Positions 8,470-17,009 of a stretch of DNA of 32,608 nucleotides are shown piece by piece. The notes beneath the pieces were generated by a model. That model saw nothing but the letters and a program-made list of their open reading frames with translations, had not been told where the DNA came from and did not search any database. The stretch is taken from positions 1 through 32,608 of the forward strand of contig WHSN01000027.1 of assembly GCA_009380045.1 (NCBI GenBank), in the 5' to 3' direction. The stretch comes from Luteitalea sp. GTDB taxonomy: Bacteria; Acidobacteriota; Vicinamibacteria; Vicinamibacterales; CAVVIG01. The position numbers and the translations under genes were made by a program. The number at the start of each line of letters is the position of its first letter. The first letter of the stretch is position 1.

Positions 8470-9359
8470 TTCTGGCGAGGTCCGCCGTAGCGCTGCCGGC
8501 GCGACGCCGGCAACGGCGGAACGATCGGCTCGTCGGGGAGCGGCGGGAGTGGCGCGGCGCTCCAGTCGGCTGCATCCGATCGCAGCAGCGCCTCCATCTC
8601 ACGGACGACCCGTCCCGAGTCCTCGGACTGCCGGACGATCGTGTCGAGCTCCTGCGACACCGCCTGCGGGTCGCCCATCGAGATCGAGCTCTGATGCAGC
8701 ACCTCGAGCAGCGACGCCATCGAATCCAGCTCGGTGGCCAGGGCCTTGATGGTGTCCTCGGCTTCCGCAACCGACCGGAGCAGCCGGCGCTTCAGCTCCA
8801 GGTTCCTCTCGAGCGCTGTTCGCGCGCGTTCCGCCTGCTCGGTGTCGCGGAGCTCCTCTTCGAGGCCTTCGATCTCCCTCTCGATCCGGCCGGGGCTTCG
8901 ATCGACGAGCAGCCGCTCATAGCGCTCGAGCGCCATCATCCGATGGGCGCAGCCGTCGAGAATCATGTCCAGCTTGCCGCGCTGTTCCGAGAGGTACGCC
9001 TGCGAGATGCCGTGCAGGGTCCGATAGTTGGCTTCGATCAGGCGGCAGAGGTGATCCATGTCGGCATAGCGCTTCTGGTTGGCCGGGCCGAGCGACGAGA
9101 TCACGCGGCTTCGTCTGCTCTCGACCTCCTTTCGCGATCGCCCAAGACGGCGGCGGTGGACCATCCGGCGGAGCGGCCCCGAGTCGAGAAGCGGAAGCAT
9201 GACCAGCTCTCCGCCGAGCCAGAGCAGGAGGGGAAGCGGATTCAGCGCGACGAGCGAGGCCAAGGCCGTCCCGCCGAGAATGATCGCCTGATATTGATTG
9301 ACGACCAGTTCCTTCAGAATCGACCGCGCCTCACTCCTGTCATCGTCGGGAGACGCCAT
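8466..9359 (-). CDS. membrane-anchored coiled-coil protein of the PspA/AAA module
   Basis: A 297-residue product starts at an ATG 8 nt after the pspA stop; there is no strong ribosome site, so it is probably coupled. Residues about 22-60 hold one long or two short hydrophobic segments (YQAIILGGTALASLVALN, then LPLLLWLGGELVMLPLL), followed by a basic stretch (HRRRLGRSRKEVESRRSR). Residues about 95-265 are long Glu/Arg/Leu-rich helices with coiled-coil character. The tail is Pro-rich (about 275-290). The topology suggests a short hairpin in the inner membrane with a cytosolic coiled coil that could recruit PspA or the AAA+ ATPase, as PspB/C or Vps4 adaptors do elsewhere. I recognise no named family. 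An in-frame extension upstream exists but overlaps pspA completely and is not used. Confidence 0.65.
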   Translation of the reverse strand: MASPDDDRSEARSILKELVVNQYQAIILGGTALASLVALNPLPLLLWLGGELVMLPLLDSGPLRRMVHRRRLGRSRKEVESRRSRVISSLGPANQKRYADMDHLCRLIEANYRTLHGISQAYLSEQRGKLDMILDGCAHRMMALERYERLLVDRSPGRIEREIEGLEEELRDTEQAERARTALERNLELKRRLLRSVAEAEDTIKALATELDSMASLLEVLHQSSISMGDPQAVSQELDTIVRQSEDSGRVVREMEALLRSDAADWSAAPLPPLPDEPIVPPLPASRRQRYGGPRQK

Positions 9360-9367
9360 CGGAGATG

Positions 9368-10114
9368 TCAGGGACCCGGCTTTTCGCCGACCCGGGTCCC
9401 GACGCTGGGAGCCGCCGTCGATTCCGCAGCCGACACGGGCCTGCTGATGCCCATTTCCACTTCGAACTGCTGGAGGATCCCTGCCGCCTTCAGCCGACGC
9501 GACGTGCGCTCGCGCTCGATGCCCTGGGTGTCGAGCGTTCCGGTCGCGACCTCGACCGCCGCCTTGGATTCGGCGACCTCCTGCTTGATCTTGTCGAGAT
9601 ACTTGTCGGCGGTGGCGGCGACGCCGTAGGACTGCAGCTCCACGATGGCGTCCGCCGCGCTCTTCATCACCAGGCTCTTCTGACGTTCCTTGAGCGCCTT
9701 CTGGATCGTCTCGATCTTCCCCTTGAGCCGGGTCTTGAGCGACTCCACCGACATCTTCGCGCTGTCGTGCGCGCTGCTCGCGGCCGTGAGCTGTTCGTCG
9801 GTGCTCTGCAGGTCGATGCGGACCTGCTGGAGCGTCAGCGCGTCCTCCTCGGCCAGGCTGCGCGCGGCTGGCGTGCCGTCGCGAAGCGCCGCCTGAATGG
9901 ATCCGGTGAGGTTGCGATCCTGGGTGGCGAGCTGATTGCGCTCTTCCTCGAGCCTGATCACCGTGGCCCGTGTCGCCACCAGCACGGAGTTCAGTTTGGG
10001 CATCGTGATGCGCATTTCCTCGATGGCGTCCTCGAGCATCACCTCCGGATCCTCGCCGAGGGAGATGAAAAAGCCCATCCACGCCCGAAGCATGCGACTA
10101 ATCCTGGCGAACAT
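9368..10114 (-). CDS. pspA: PspA/IM30 (Vipp1) family membrane-remodelling protein
   Basis: The 248-residue product begins MFARISRMLRAWMGFFISLGEDPE with an amphipathic first helix. It continues with the PspA-type segment PEVMLEDAIEEMRITMPKLNSVLVATRATVIRLEEE and long alpha-helical hairpins to about residue 225, then a disordered Ser/Pro/Gly tail. Length and helix layout match PspA/IM30, the bacterial relatives of ESCRT-III that polymerise on stressed inner membranes. The gene overlaps the end of the upstream coiled-coil gene by 17 nt and lies 8 nt before the membrane coiled-coil gene. No pspF, pspB or pspC gene is present; the AAA+ ATPase two genes on takes the place of those partners. Confidence 0.85.
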   Translation of the reverse strand: MFARISRMLRAWMGFFISLGEDPEVMLEDAIEEMRITMPKLNSVLVATRATVIRLEEERNQLATQDRNLTGSIQAALRDGTPAARSLAEEDALTLQQVRIDLQSTDEQLTAASSAHDSAKMSVESLKTRLKGKIETIQKALKERQKSLVMKSAADAIVELQSYGVAATADKYLDKIKQEVAESKAAVEVATGTLDTQGIERERTSRRLKAAGILQQFEVEMGISRPVSAAESTAAPSVGTRVGEKPGP

Positions 10115-10789
10115 GTTTCGCGTCTCCCTTGTCGTCTGCCGACGGACCGGCGGCGGTCGTCGTGATCGGATTCTCCGACACGAAGTAGCTCACCGCCTCG
10201 GCGATCCGGCGCTCCTCGTCCAGTTTCCTCGCCTGCCACGCCTGGAGGTTCTCGAGCTCGTGGGAGAGAGTGTGGTTGTTCTCCTCGATCCGGGCGCGCA
10301 GCTCGGACAGCCGCTCGGCAATCTCCTGTTCCAGTCGCGCGTTCTCCGTCTGCTTCTCGGCCCGGAGGTCGTCGAGGTTCTTCTGGAGCACCCGCTCGTA
10401 GGTGTCGAGCGCGCGATCGCGGATGACGGCGTCCTCGACGACCTCTTCCACCTTCACCCCCGCAGCGTCGAGGGCGACCAGAATCGACTTGCGCTTGACG
10501 TCGGGAGAGAGCGTCCGGATGTGGTCGCTCTGCAGCATCGCGGCCACCTTGAGCACGGTGTACCGTGCGTGGGGGCGGCGATCCGGGCCGAGCGGTAGAT
10601 GGCGTCGAGATCGGTTGTGCTCGTGACCGCGACGGTGAACGACGCGTCAGCGCCGGCGTCGGGGACCATGTCGGCGACCTTTCGTGACGCTCCGTTCGAG
10701 ACGGTGTCCGCAGGCGCCGCCGGTGAGGGTCCGCTGTTGCCCCGCGAATGGTCGGTGACGACGAAGAAGTTGTACCACGCCTTGCTCAC
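10098..10789 (-). CDS. coiled-coil protein heading the PspA/AAA module, apparently frameshifted
   Basis: Two abutting frames together read as one 230-residue protein. From GTG 10789 the first frame gives MSKAWYNFFVVTDHSRGN to TTDLDAIYRSARIAAP. The second gives YTVLKVAAMLQSDHIRTLSP onward to the TAG at 10098. The interval is 692 nt, one base short of 231 codons, and the frames meet at a run of five G (10571-10575); a sixth G restores one frame as IAAPHARYTVLKVA. The middle resembles a small helical domain (DVKRKSILVALDAAGVKVEEVVEDAV), followed by a coiled coil (about residues 125-210). If the shift is real, translation could restart at GTG 10556. Sequencing or assembly error in the homopolymer is equally likely. 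The function is unknown; linkage to PspA suggests a regulatory or adaptor role. Confidence 0.6.
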
Positions 10790-10815
10790 AGCGGCCGGCC
10801 CTCTGTCCAGTCGGG

Positions 10816-10821
10816 ATTGTA
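10816..10821 (-). promoter_or_regulatory. candidate -10 box for the PspA/AAA operon
   Basis: TACAAT on the minus strand lies 26 nt before the GTG at 10789 (5 of 6 to consensus). There is no good -35 at normal spacing, so an activator or an alternative sigma factor could be needed. Confidence 0.35.
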
Positions 10822-10971
10822 GCGCACAACAATCACCGCAACGTGTCTCTCGGAATACCGAGGACGATGGGGTAGACGGCTGCCTCTCGCCTATCTGTAG
10901 CCGCGGTGCTCGAGGTGCGCGACGGTGTCGGAAGCGCTCGAGGCGGCGAAGCCGGCGACCGGGCAGCTCGG

Positions 10972-10991
10972 AAAAAAAAGAGCTCGCGCTC
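10972..10991 (-). terminator. candidate intrinsic terminator of the glycan cluster
   Basis: On the minus strand GAGC-GCGA-GCTC forms a 4-bp stem with a GNRA-type loop, followed at once by eight T (10972-10979). The stem overlaps the stop codon of the methyltransferase gene. It is short for a terminator, but the U-tract is long and correctly placed. The remaining 180 nt up to the PspA module show no gene. Confidence 0.5.
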
Positions 10992-12237
10992 AGTAGTACT
11001 GCTTCGGTAGATTCACCACAACGCGCCTGGCGAGCATCTCGGCAAGAGGCTCGGGAACCGTGCCGGTCTCCTGCAACTCGTGCAGCGCACCGGCATCGAT
11101 CTCGGTCTGCTCCGGGAGATACTCGCGGCAGGCGCCGTATTCCTCCTCGTAAGCCGCGTTCGGAAACTTCAGCGTGAGGCGCAGGCGGCTCCCCTCCTGT
11201 TCGACCGAATACAGCGGATTCAACCGGTACTCGCCGGTCGCCCGTGATGGCGCCTGAAGCGGGTGGGCCGCGTACACGTCCGGGTGGTCTGACGCGACAA
11301 TCGTCAGCGCCTGCTCGGCATCGAGAACGCTGTCGCGCTCGCGCCGCGAGAGGTCGAGCGGCCCGCCCTTCACCACATCGGAGAAGAGGCTGGTTTCGGC
11401 GTAGATGCGAGCCGGGATGGTTTCGAAGAGATCGCGGTAACCGGCGGGGGAGAGCGGCTGCCCTTGCGAGGGTGTCCAGGTGAGCTGATTGTGCGTGTGG
11501 TTGATCACCACCGCTCCCGGCTCCGGACCGGCGACGAGCCGCGCCATCTCGCCGATCAGCTGACGCTTGGTCCAGATGTATTGAAAGGCATCCGAGCACA
11601 TGGCGTAGCCGAAGGCGCCACGCGCAAACGGCATCGGGGCATTGCCGTCGCAGCACACCGGCTCGGACCCCGGTGCGGTGAATCGCCGCGCCAGCCACAC
11701 CTTGGCGAAGTACAGGTCCGCGAGGATCGGCGCCGGAGCCGACAGCTCGAGGAGCGACCTGGTGAGATGACCGGATCCGCCGCAGATGTCCACGGCGCGC
11801 CGCGCGCCTTTCAGCACGGTTCCGGCCACTGCCCGCAGCACCGCGTCGGCCACGACGAACGTCGGATCGGAGAAGCGGTAGAGGAAATACCCGCCCTCGA
11901 AGGTCGGGCCGAGCGCCTCGACGATGTCGCGGTAGGTCGAGGCGTCGGAGCGCGCCGCGGCTTCGAACCGCGCCGCCTCGCCGGCGTCGTTCAACCCGAC
12001 CATCGCGCGCAGCGCGAGCGACGGCTGTTCGGCTTCGATGTGCTCCCGCGCGGTGATCGCCGCCGGCAGCAGGTGCAGCACCGGAATGCCGTCCACCACC
12101 GGGAACACGCAGCAGTGACAGGCGATCACCGCTTCGTGAATCTGGTCCTCGAACACACGGTGATAGATCGACGGCACCACCTCCAGCCGCCCGCCGCAGT
12201 ACGGGCACCGGAGAACCTCAAACATGCTTATGTGCAT
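10990..12237 (-). CDS. class I SAM methyltransferase with N-terminal Trm112-like zinc module
   Basis: A 415-residue protein. The N-terminus has Cys11-x2-Cys14 and a second cluster, ACHCC (Cys40, 42, 43), followed by FPVVDGIPVL. That layout matches Trm112-like zinc domains seen in front of bacterial sugar- or natural-product-modifying methyltransferases. Motif I reads AVDICGGSGHLTR (148-160), with an acidic strand and a motif IV region to about residue 250; the remainder is helical and unassigned. The ATG at 12237 overlaps the end of the deacetylase gene by 10 nt and has GGA at a usable distance; ATG 12225 is an alternative. As the last gene of the glycan cluster it probably methylates the assembled product. 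The acceptor is unknown. Confidence 0.75.
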   Translation of the reverse strand: MHISMFEVLRCPYCGGRLEVVPSIYHRVFEDQIHEAVIACHCCVFPVVDGIPVLHLLPAAITAREHIEAEQPSLALRAMVGLNDAGEAARFEAAARSDASTYRDIVEALGPTFEGGYFLYRFSDPTFVVADAVLRAVAGTVLKGARRAVDICGGSGHLTRSLLELSAPAPILADLYFAKVWLARRFTAPGSEPVCCDGNAPMPFARGAFGYAMCSDAFQYIWTKRQLIGEMARLVAGPEPGAVVINHTHNQLTWTPSQGQPLSPAGYRDLFETIPARIYAETSLFSDVVKGGPLDLSRRERDSVLDAEQALTIVASDHPDVYAAHPLQAPSRATGEYRLNPLYSVEQEGSRLRLTLKFPNAAYEEEYGACREYLPEQTEIDAGALHELQETGTVPEPLAEMLARRVVVNLPKQYY

Positions 12238-13007
12238 AGCCGTTCCAGGACGAGATTGCCGGTCATCGGCAGGTCGGCGCGATGGAACTGTTCAGTGCCG
12301 AGCCATCGTCGCGCGTCCGCGTCGTCGATCTGTGCAAAGGGATGGCCGATCCCCATCTGTGTGCGATGACTCAGGATGGCGGCGACCTTTCGCGACACCC
12401 AGTCGCCGACGTCGATGGTGATGGTCGCGGGCGCGGCCAGGAGGCCGAAGGCCGCGGGCTCGAGGCTCCAGAACCCTTTCGGCGGGGGCGTCCAGCCGCG
12501 CTCCCGCGCGGCGGCGACGATCTGCGGCATGATCCCGCGCAACATCGTCACGTAGTAGAGCGGTGGGGCGCTGGGGCCGAGAATCCGGACCGCGGTGGTT
12601 GTCCGCTCGTGCACCCCGACGTGATCGAGATGCCAGTAGAGCCCGTCGTCGCCGAACGTGATGATCGCCGCGGGGGCATAGCGGCGGATGAACAGCAGCA
12701 GCTCGGCGTTGAATTCCGACACCTCGGCCCAGCGGAGGTCACCGTCCGGATGATTGAGGAGGATGACCTCCGCGATCCCGAGCGCGGCGGCAGCGTCGCG
12801 CATCTCCACGGCGCGGACGCGCCCGAGCTGATCGTTTCGCGCCGGACCGGTATGTGCGCCTCGCTCGCCGTGCGACGCGCACATCACCACCACTCTCAGC
12901 CCGAGATCGGCGAGACGGGCGAGCGTCCCGCCGCATGCCAGCGACTCGTCGTCTGGATGAGCGAAGACGGCCAGCACCGTGCGGCCGGCGAGCCACGCCG
13001 CGCTCAC
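12228..13007 (-). CDS. PIG-L family deacetylase (LmbE-like)
   Basis: The 259-residue product begins TVLAVFAHPDDESLACGG, with the AHPDDE metal-binding motif (His17, Asp20) characteristic of PIG-L/MshB/BshB zinc N-deacetylases. The third ligand motif HLDHVGVH is at 126-133. These enzymes remove acetyl groups from GlcNAc-type amino sugars in glycolipids, mycothiol, bacillithiol or antibiotics. Here, between a glycosyltransferase and a methyltransferase, it most likely de-N-acetylates a sugar of the exported glycan. The GTG start overlaps the preceding stop (GTGA), so it is translationally coupled. Confidence 0.88.
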   Translation of the reverse strand: MSAAWLAGRTVLAVFAHPDDESLACGGTLARLADLGLRVVVMCASHGERGAHTGPARNDQLGRVRAVEMRDAAAALGIAEVILLNHPDGDLRWAEVSEFNAELLLFIRRYAPAAIITFGDDGLYWHLDHVGVHERTTTAVRILGPSAPPLYYVTMLRGIMPQIVAAARERGWTPPPKGFWSLEPAAFGLLAAPATITIDVGDWVSRKVAAILSHRTQMGIGHPFAQIDDADARRWLGTEQFHRADLPMTGNLVLERLCT

Positions 13008-14047
13008 GGGACATCCGCCCGGTGGGCGGCGATGATTCGACGATAGACGTCGATGTACTCGTCCACCATGCGGTAGATGCCGAACCTCGCAACCGAGCGG
13101 TCGTGCACACGGCGGCGGTCCAGTTTGAACACGTCGTCGAGCCCGCCGATCATCGCGTCGAGATCGTCGAACACCACGCCGGTGACGCCGTCTTCCACCA
13201 CTTCGCGGACGGCGCCCCGGTCGAGCGCGGCGACAGGGGTGCCGCAGGCCATCGCCTCCGCCAGGACCAGCCCGAACGGCTCTCGCGCCTGGATCGGGTA
13301 GACCAGCGCCCGCGCGCCGCCGTAGAGCCTGACCTTGGCGTCGAAGTCGGCCTCGCCAAAGTACACGATCTGCCGTCCATCGACGTGCGGCGCGATCTTC
13401 TCGCGGTAATAGGGCTCCTCCCTCGCGGCCAGAATCAACCGCATGCCGGCGCGCTTCGCCACCTCGATCGCCTGGAGCACGCCTTTACCTTCGGTGAAAC
13501 GCCCGAGAAACAGCAGGTAGTCCTCCGGCGTCTCGCGAAAGGTGAACCGGTCGGTGTCGATCCCGTGCAGCACGATGCCGGCGACGTTCAGGCCGGTGAG
13601 CAGGCTGGCCTGCTCCTTGGAGATCGCCACAAACGGCGCCTCGGGGTAGCGCGACCACAGGCCCATTTCCGCCACCGTCGGCGAGTGGTGCAGCGTCTGC
13701 ACCAGCGGCACGCGGGACAGCCGCGAGAAGGGCAGCGCCATCGGGTAGTAGGCGGCCTGAAAATGGATGATGTCGAACTCGTCGGCGCGCTCCACCGCCG
13801 CCGCCAGGTTCATCATCTCGTAGAGCTCCCACGGCCACATGGTTTCGTCGTGCCAGTAGCCGCGGGGAAACAGCGCGTGCAGCTTGGCGCGGGTCGTCGA
13901 GTCGCCGGTGGCAAACAGCGTGACGTCTTGGCCGCGCGCCACCAGCCCCTCGTTGAGCAGCGACGCCGTCATCTGCACCGAGCCTGACCTCGGAGGAGGG
14001 ATGCTGGTGGCGACCGGTCCGACGTGCGCGATACGAAGCGGATTCAT
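13004..14047 (-). CDS. GT-B glycosyltransferase, family 4-like
   Basis: A 347-residue protein starting MNPLRIAHVGPVATSIPPPRSG, the Gly-rich N-terminal loop of GT4 enzymes. It continues with FDIIHFQAAY, the linker strand LLFLGRFTEGKGV (about 178-190), and the donor-binding motif REPFGLVLAEAMACGTPV with Glu256 and Glu264 as the E-x7-E pair. It would transfer a sugar from a nucleotide donor with retention, in the cytosol or at the inner face of the membrane. The ATG overlaps the stop of the preceding glycosyltransferase (ATGA). A much longer in-frame extension through that gene exists but is antisense-style noise. Confidence 0.87.
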   Translation of the reverse strand: MNPLRIAHVGPVATSIPPPRSGSVQMTASLLNEGLVARGQDVTLFATGDSTTRAKLHALFPRGYWHDETMWPWELYEMMNLAAAVERADEFDIIHFQAAYYPMALPFSRLSRVPLVQTLHHSPTVAEMGLWSRYPEAPFVAISKEQASLLTGLNVAGIVLHGIDTDRFTFRETPEDYLLFLGRFTEGKGVLQAIEVAKRAGMRLILAAREEPYYREKIAPHVDGRQIVYFGEADFDAKVRLYGGARALVYPIQAREPFGLVLAEAMACGTPVAALDRGAVREVVEDGVTGVVFDDLDAMIGGLDDVFKLDRRRVHDRSVARFGIYRMVDEYIDVYRRIIAAHRADVP

Positions 14048-15162
14048 CCCGATGCGGTGTCCAGGAGCGGCGTCAGCACGCGTGACGCCTCGAAGTGTTC
14101 GGCAGCGATGTCGGCCGCCCGCCGGGCGTGCGCGGCGTAGTTGCCGTTGATGCGGTCGATCCCATCGAGCGCCTCTTCGGGGGACGAGAACGCGAGCAGT
14201 CCCTCGCCGTGTGGCAGGTGGGCGGTCCACCCCGTATCCTGCACCAGCGCCGGCCGTCCCGATGCGAGATAACACTCGGTGCGGTCGCTGAACCAGCCGC
14301 ACCGGCTCGACACGTAGGTGTGCTTGGCGACCCCGAACTCCGCCCGCGACCGGTGGATGAACGCGCGGTAATCCCACAGCGTCCGCGACACGCCCATCGC
14401 GTCGACGGTGGTCCAGCCGTGCTCGCGCAGCAGCGTCTGCGGCCCGTTGATCGCCAGCTCGAACGGCTGCGCGGTCCGCGACGGAAGGTCGATGTAGTTC
14501 ACGAACTCCTGGTCCTTGTTGCCGCCGACATCGGTGAAGCTCTCGATCTGCCAGGTCATCACCGACGTGAACCGATCGGCCGGCGGCCGGTCCGGCCGCC
14601 ACTCCGCGAGCGTGATCGGCTGCCAGGTCTTGTGCCAGACGAAATCGCCGACCGGCACCGGGGAAGCCGGCGTGCCGATGTTCGATCCGAACGTGAACAG
14701 GTGCGAGAACCGCTGGAAGAACTCCACGTACCAGGGCTCCGCCTTGGCGATCGCCAGCTGGGTGAACGCGGGATCCGAGTCGATGAACACGCTTCGTGGA
14801 ATGCGGGCGTACTCGTCGCGCCAGAACCAGGCGCCGCCAGAAAGGTTGATGTAGAGATCCGCGTCGGCGCAGAACCGCTTCACGTCTGCGGCGCTCCTGC
14901 CGTGGTAGGTGCCGTCGTAGTTGACGAACGCCCAGTGATCGCCGAGACCGAACGGCTCCAGGGACTGCTGGATGTGGCGGGTGCCGTAGACCGGATCGGT
15001 GGATCGCGTGTTCTGCACCGGGTCGTAGACGCACTCGCCGGTGTCTTCGATGTAGAACACCTGGTGACCGAGCGCCCGCAGGCCGAGCAGGTACATCAGC
15101 GAACACCAGGTGACGCCGCCGAACGGATACCGCGCAATGATGCCGGCGAGCAGGATCTTCAG
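14044..15162 (-). CDS. glycosyltransferase (GT1/CgeB-like GT-B fold) with proposed CTG start
   Basis: I start this gene at CTG 15160-15162, giving 372 residues. From there the protein reads (M)KILLAGIIARYPFGGVTW and then LMYLLGLRALGHQVFYIED, a complete first beta-alpha unit of a GT-B Rossmann fold. The first conventional start, ATG 15096, removes that first strand, and no ATG, GTG or TTG is available upstream in frame. The CTG overlaps the exporter's stop as CTGA, the same geometry as its ATGA/GTGA/TTGA neighbours. The C-terminal domain has SDRTECYLASGRPALVQDTGW and GLLAFSSPEEALDGI, typical of Glyco_trans_1_2-type donor sites. The sugar and acceptor are unknown. The family call is good; the start is an inference. 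Confidence 0.75.
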   Translation of the reverse strand: MKILLAGIIARYPFGGVTWCSLMYLLGLRALGHQVFYIEDTGECVYDPVQNTRSTDPVYGTRHIQQSLEPFGLGDHWAFVNYDGTYHGRSAADVKRFCADADLYINLSGGAWFWRDEYARIPRSVFIDSDPAFTQLAIAKAEPWYVEFFQRFSHLFTFGSNIGTPASPVPVGDFVWHKTWQPITLAEWRPDRPPADRFTSVMTWQIESFTDVGGNKDQEFVNYIDLPSRTAQPFELAINGPQTLLREHGWTTVDAMGVSRTLWDYRAFIHRSRAEFGVAKHTYVSSRCGWFSDRTECYLASGRPALVQDTGWTAHLPHGEGLLAFSSPEEALDGIDRINGNYAAHARRAADIAAEHFEASRVLTPLLDTASG

Positions 15163-17009
15163 GGCCGCGCCGCCTGAATCAGCTCGTCAACCGTCTCCGG
15201 CTCATCGAGCGACTTGCCAACCGACAGCCGCGCGCACATCCGGCGATAGAGCTGGCTGGTGTTGAGTAGGTCTTCGTGCCGTCCCTGCGCCGCGATCCGG
15301 CCGCCGTCGAGGACGAGGATCGCATCGGCGTCACGAACCGTCGACAGACGGTGGGCGATCACGATCGTCGTGCGGCCGGAGCGCAGGCGGCGGAGCGCGG
15401 AAAAGACGATCTCCTCGGAGATGGCATCGAGCGAGGAGGTCGGTTCGTCGAGAATCAGGATCGGCGCGTTCTTCAGGAGCGCTCGCGCCACGCTCAGCCG
15501 CTGACGCTCGCCGCCGGACAGGCCGCCGCCAGCCTCCGCGATCAGCGTGTCGTATTTCTTCGGCAGATGCGCGATGAACTCGTGCGCGTGGGCCGCGCGC
15601 GCCGCCTCTTCGATCTCGGCATCTGTCGCGTCGAGCCGTCCATAGCGCAGGTTGTCGGCGATGCTTCCTGAAAAAAGCACCGGGTCCTGCAGGACAATCG
15701 CGATCTTCTCGCGCAACGGGCGGATCTGGTAGTCGCGGACGTCGAGCTCGTCGATCAGCACCCGGCCGGAGGTCGGCGTGTAGAAGCGGGGGATCAGACT
15801 GACGAGCGTGGTCTTCCCGGCGCCGGTCAGCCCGACCAGTGCGATCATCTGGCCAGGCGCGACCTCGAACGTGATGTCGTGCAGCACCGCGGTGCCGTCC
15901 GGATACGTGAACCCGACGTCCTCGAACCGCACGTGGCCCCGGATGCCGGTCGCCGGAATCGCATCCGGCGGATCGAGCGTCTCGGGCTGAATCGCGAGCA
16001 TCGCGCGCACCCGCCGCGCGCCCGCGACCGCGCCCTGCACCTGGCCCGTGGTGTGGGCAATCGCCGACAACGGGCCGTAGACCGCGCCCAGATAGCTGAG
16101 AACGACCGTCAGATCGCCCACCGTCATCTGCCCGTTCATCACGTGCATGCCGCCGACGATCAGCACCGAGGCGGTGCCGAACACGGTCGTCAGCCCGACC
16201 AGCACGCCGAACACCGACTGCTGCCACGTCACCGCGATGCGCGCGCGCATCGTCGTGTCACCCGCCTCGGCGTAGCGCGTCGCTTCGTGCGGCTCCCGGG
16301 CGAAGCTCTTCACCAGCCGGATCGACGAGAAGGTCTCGTACAGCCGCTGGATCAGGTTCGACTCGAGCTCCTTCACCCGCTCTTCGCGCTGCGACAGCGT
16401 TGACATGTAGTAGCGCAGGAGCATGTAGAGAAACGGCATGACGCTGAGCGCCAGGAGTGCGACCGTGAAGTCGAGCCGCAACAGGATCGCGAACATCACC
16501 AGCAGCGTGATGATCGAGGTCGCCAGCGGCAGAATGCCGCTCATCACCAGATTCTCGATCGAGTAGGCGTCAACGTCCACCCGGTAGACCGCGTCCCCGG
16601 TATTGGTCGTGATGTGATGGTGCAGGCCGAGCGATTGCAGGTGCTGGAACAACCGGTAGCGCAGCGTGTAGACCATGCGCTGTCCGGTATCCACCTGCAA
16701 CTGCATCGCATAGGCGGTGAGCACCTGGTTGATCACCTGCAGCAGTACGCCGGCGAGGACGAAGGCGACCAGCAGGACGCGGAGATTCCCGCCGGTCACC
16801 GCGGCCAGCGCCGCGGCGATCGTCGGCGGCAGCGGCCGCTCGTCGAGCACGTAGTCGATGACGATCTTGAGCGGCCACGGCTGCAGCGCGCCGAGGCCGA
16901 TCTGGATCACCAGGAGCAGCATCAGCAGCAGCACCCGCGACCGGTGGGGACGCAGGAACGACAGCGTCCAGGGCAGCAGCGGCCCGTTCGGATCCGACGG
17001 GGCGGTCAC
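15159..17009 (-). CDS. ABC exporter, fused permease and ATPase (MsbA/lipid A-type layout)
   Basis: A 616-residue half-transporter with six membrane segments in the first 320 residues (about 24-44, 76-98, 157-177, 181-200, 264-286, 300-318). The nucleotide-binding domain has Walker A GLTGAGKTT (393-401), Q-loop Gln441, signature LSGGERQR (497-504) and Walker B ILILDEP (517-523). It works as a homodimer, and family members flip or export lipids, lipid-linked glycans, peptides or drugs. Flanked by the GH-GT2-NHL fusion and the glycosyltransferases, its cargo is most likely a glycolipid or oligosaccharide made by this cluster. GTG start, overlapping the preceding stop (GTGA). Confidence 0.9.
   Translation of the reverse strand: MTAPSDPNGPLLPWTLSFLRPHRSRVLLLMLLLVIQIGLGALQPWPLKIVIDYVLDERPLPPTIAAALAAVTGGNLRVLLVAFVLAGVLLQVINQVLTAYAMQLQVDTGQRMVYTLRYRLFQHLQSLGLHHHITTNTGDAVYRVDVDAYSIENLVMSGILPLATSIITLLVMFAILLRLDFTVALLALSVMPFLYMLLRYYMSTLSQREERVKELESNLIQRLYETFSSIRLVKSFAREPHEATRYAEAGDTTMRARIAVTWQQSVFGVLVGLTTVFGTASVLIVGGMHVMNGQMTVGDLTVVLSYLGAVYGPLSAIAHTTGQVQGAVAGARRVRAMLAIQPETLDPPDAIPATGIRGHVRFEDVGFTYPDGTAVLHDITFEVAPGQMIALVGLTGAGKTTLVSLIPRFYTPTSGRVLIDELDVRDYQIRPLREKIAIVLQDPVLFSGSIADNLRYGRLDATDAEIEEAARAAHAHEFIAHLPKKYDTLIAEAGGGLSGGERQRLSVARALLKNAPILILDEPTSSLDAISEEIVFSALRRLRSGRTTIVIAHRLSTVRDADAILVLDGGRIAAQGRHEDLLNTSQLYRRMCARLSVGKSLDEPETVDELIQAARP

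Noticed and set aside
9360-10082. N-terminal extension of the membrane coiled-coil protein through pspA
   Set aside because: It would overlap the whole pspA gene; the extension is low-complexity and the ATG at 9359 follows the pspA stop by 8 nt.
13004-15106. A single 700-residue glycosyltransferase in the GT4 frame
   Set aside because: The upstream half overlaps the other glycosyltransferase in a different frame and is Arg-rich noise; the family start MNPLRIAHVGP and the ATGA overlap place the start at 14047.
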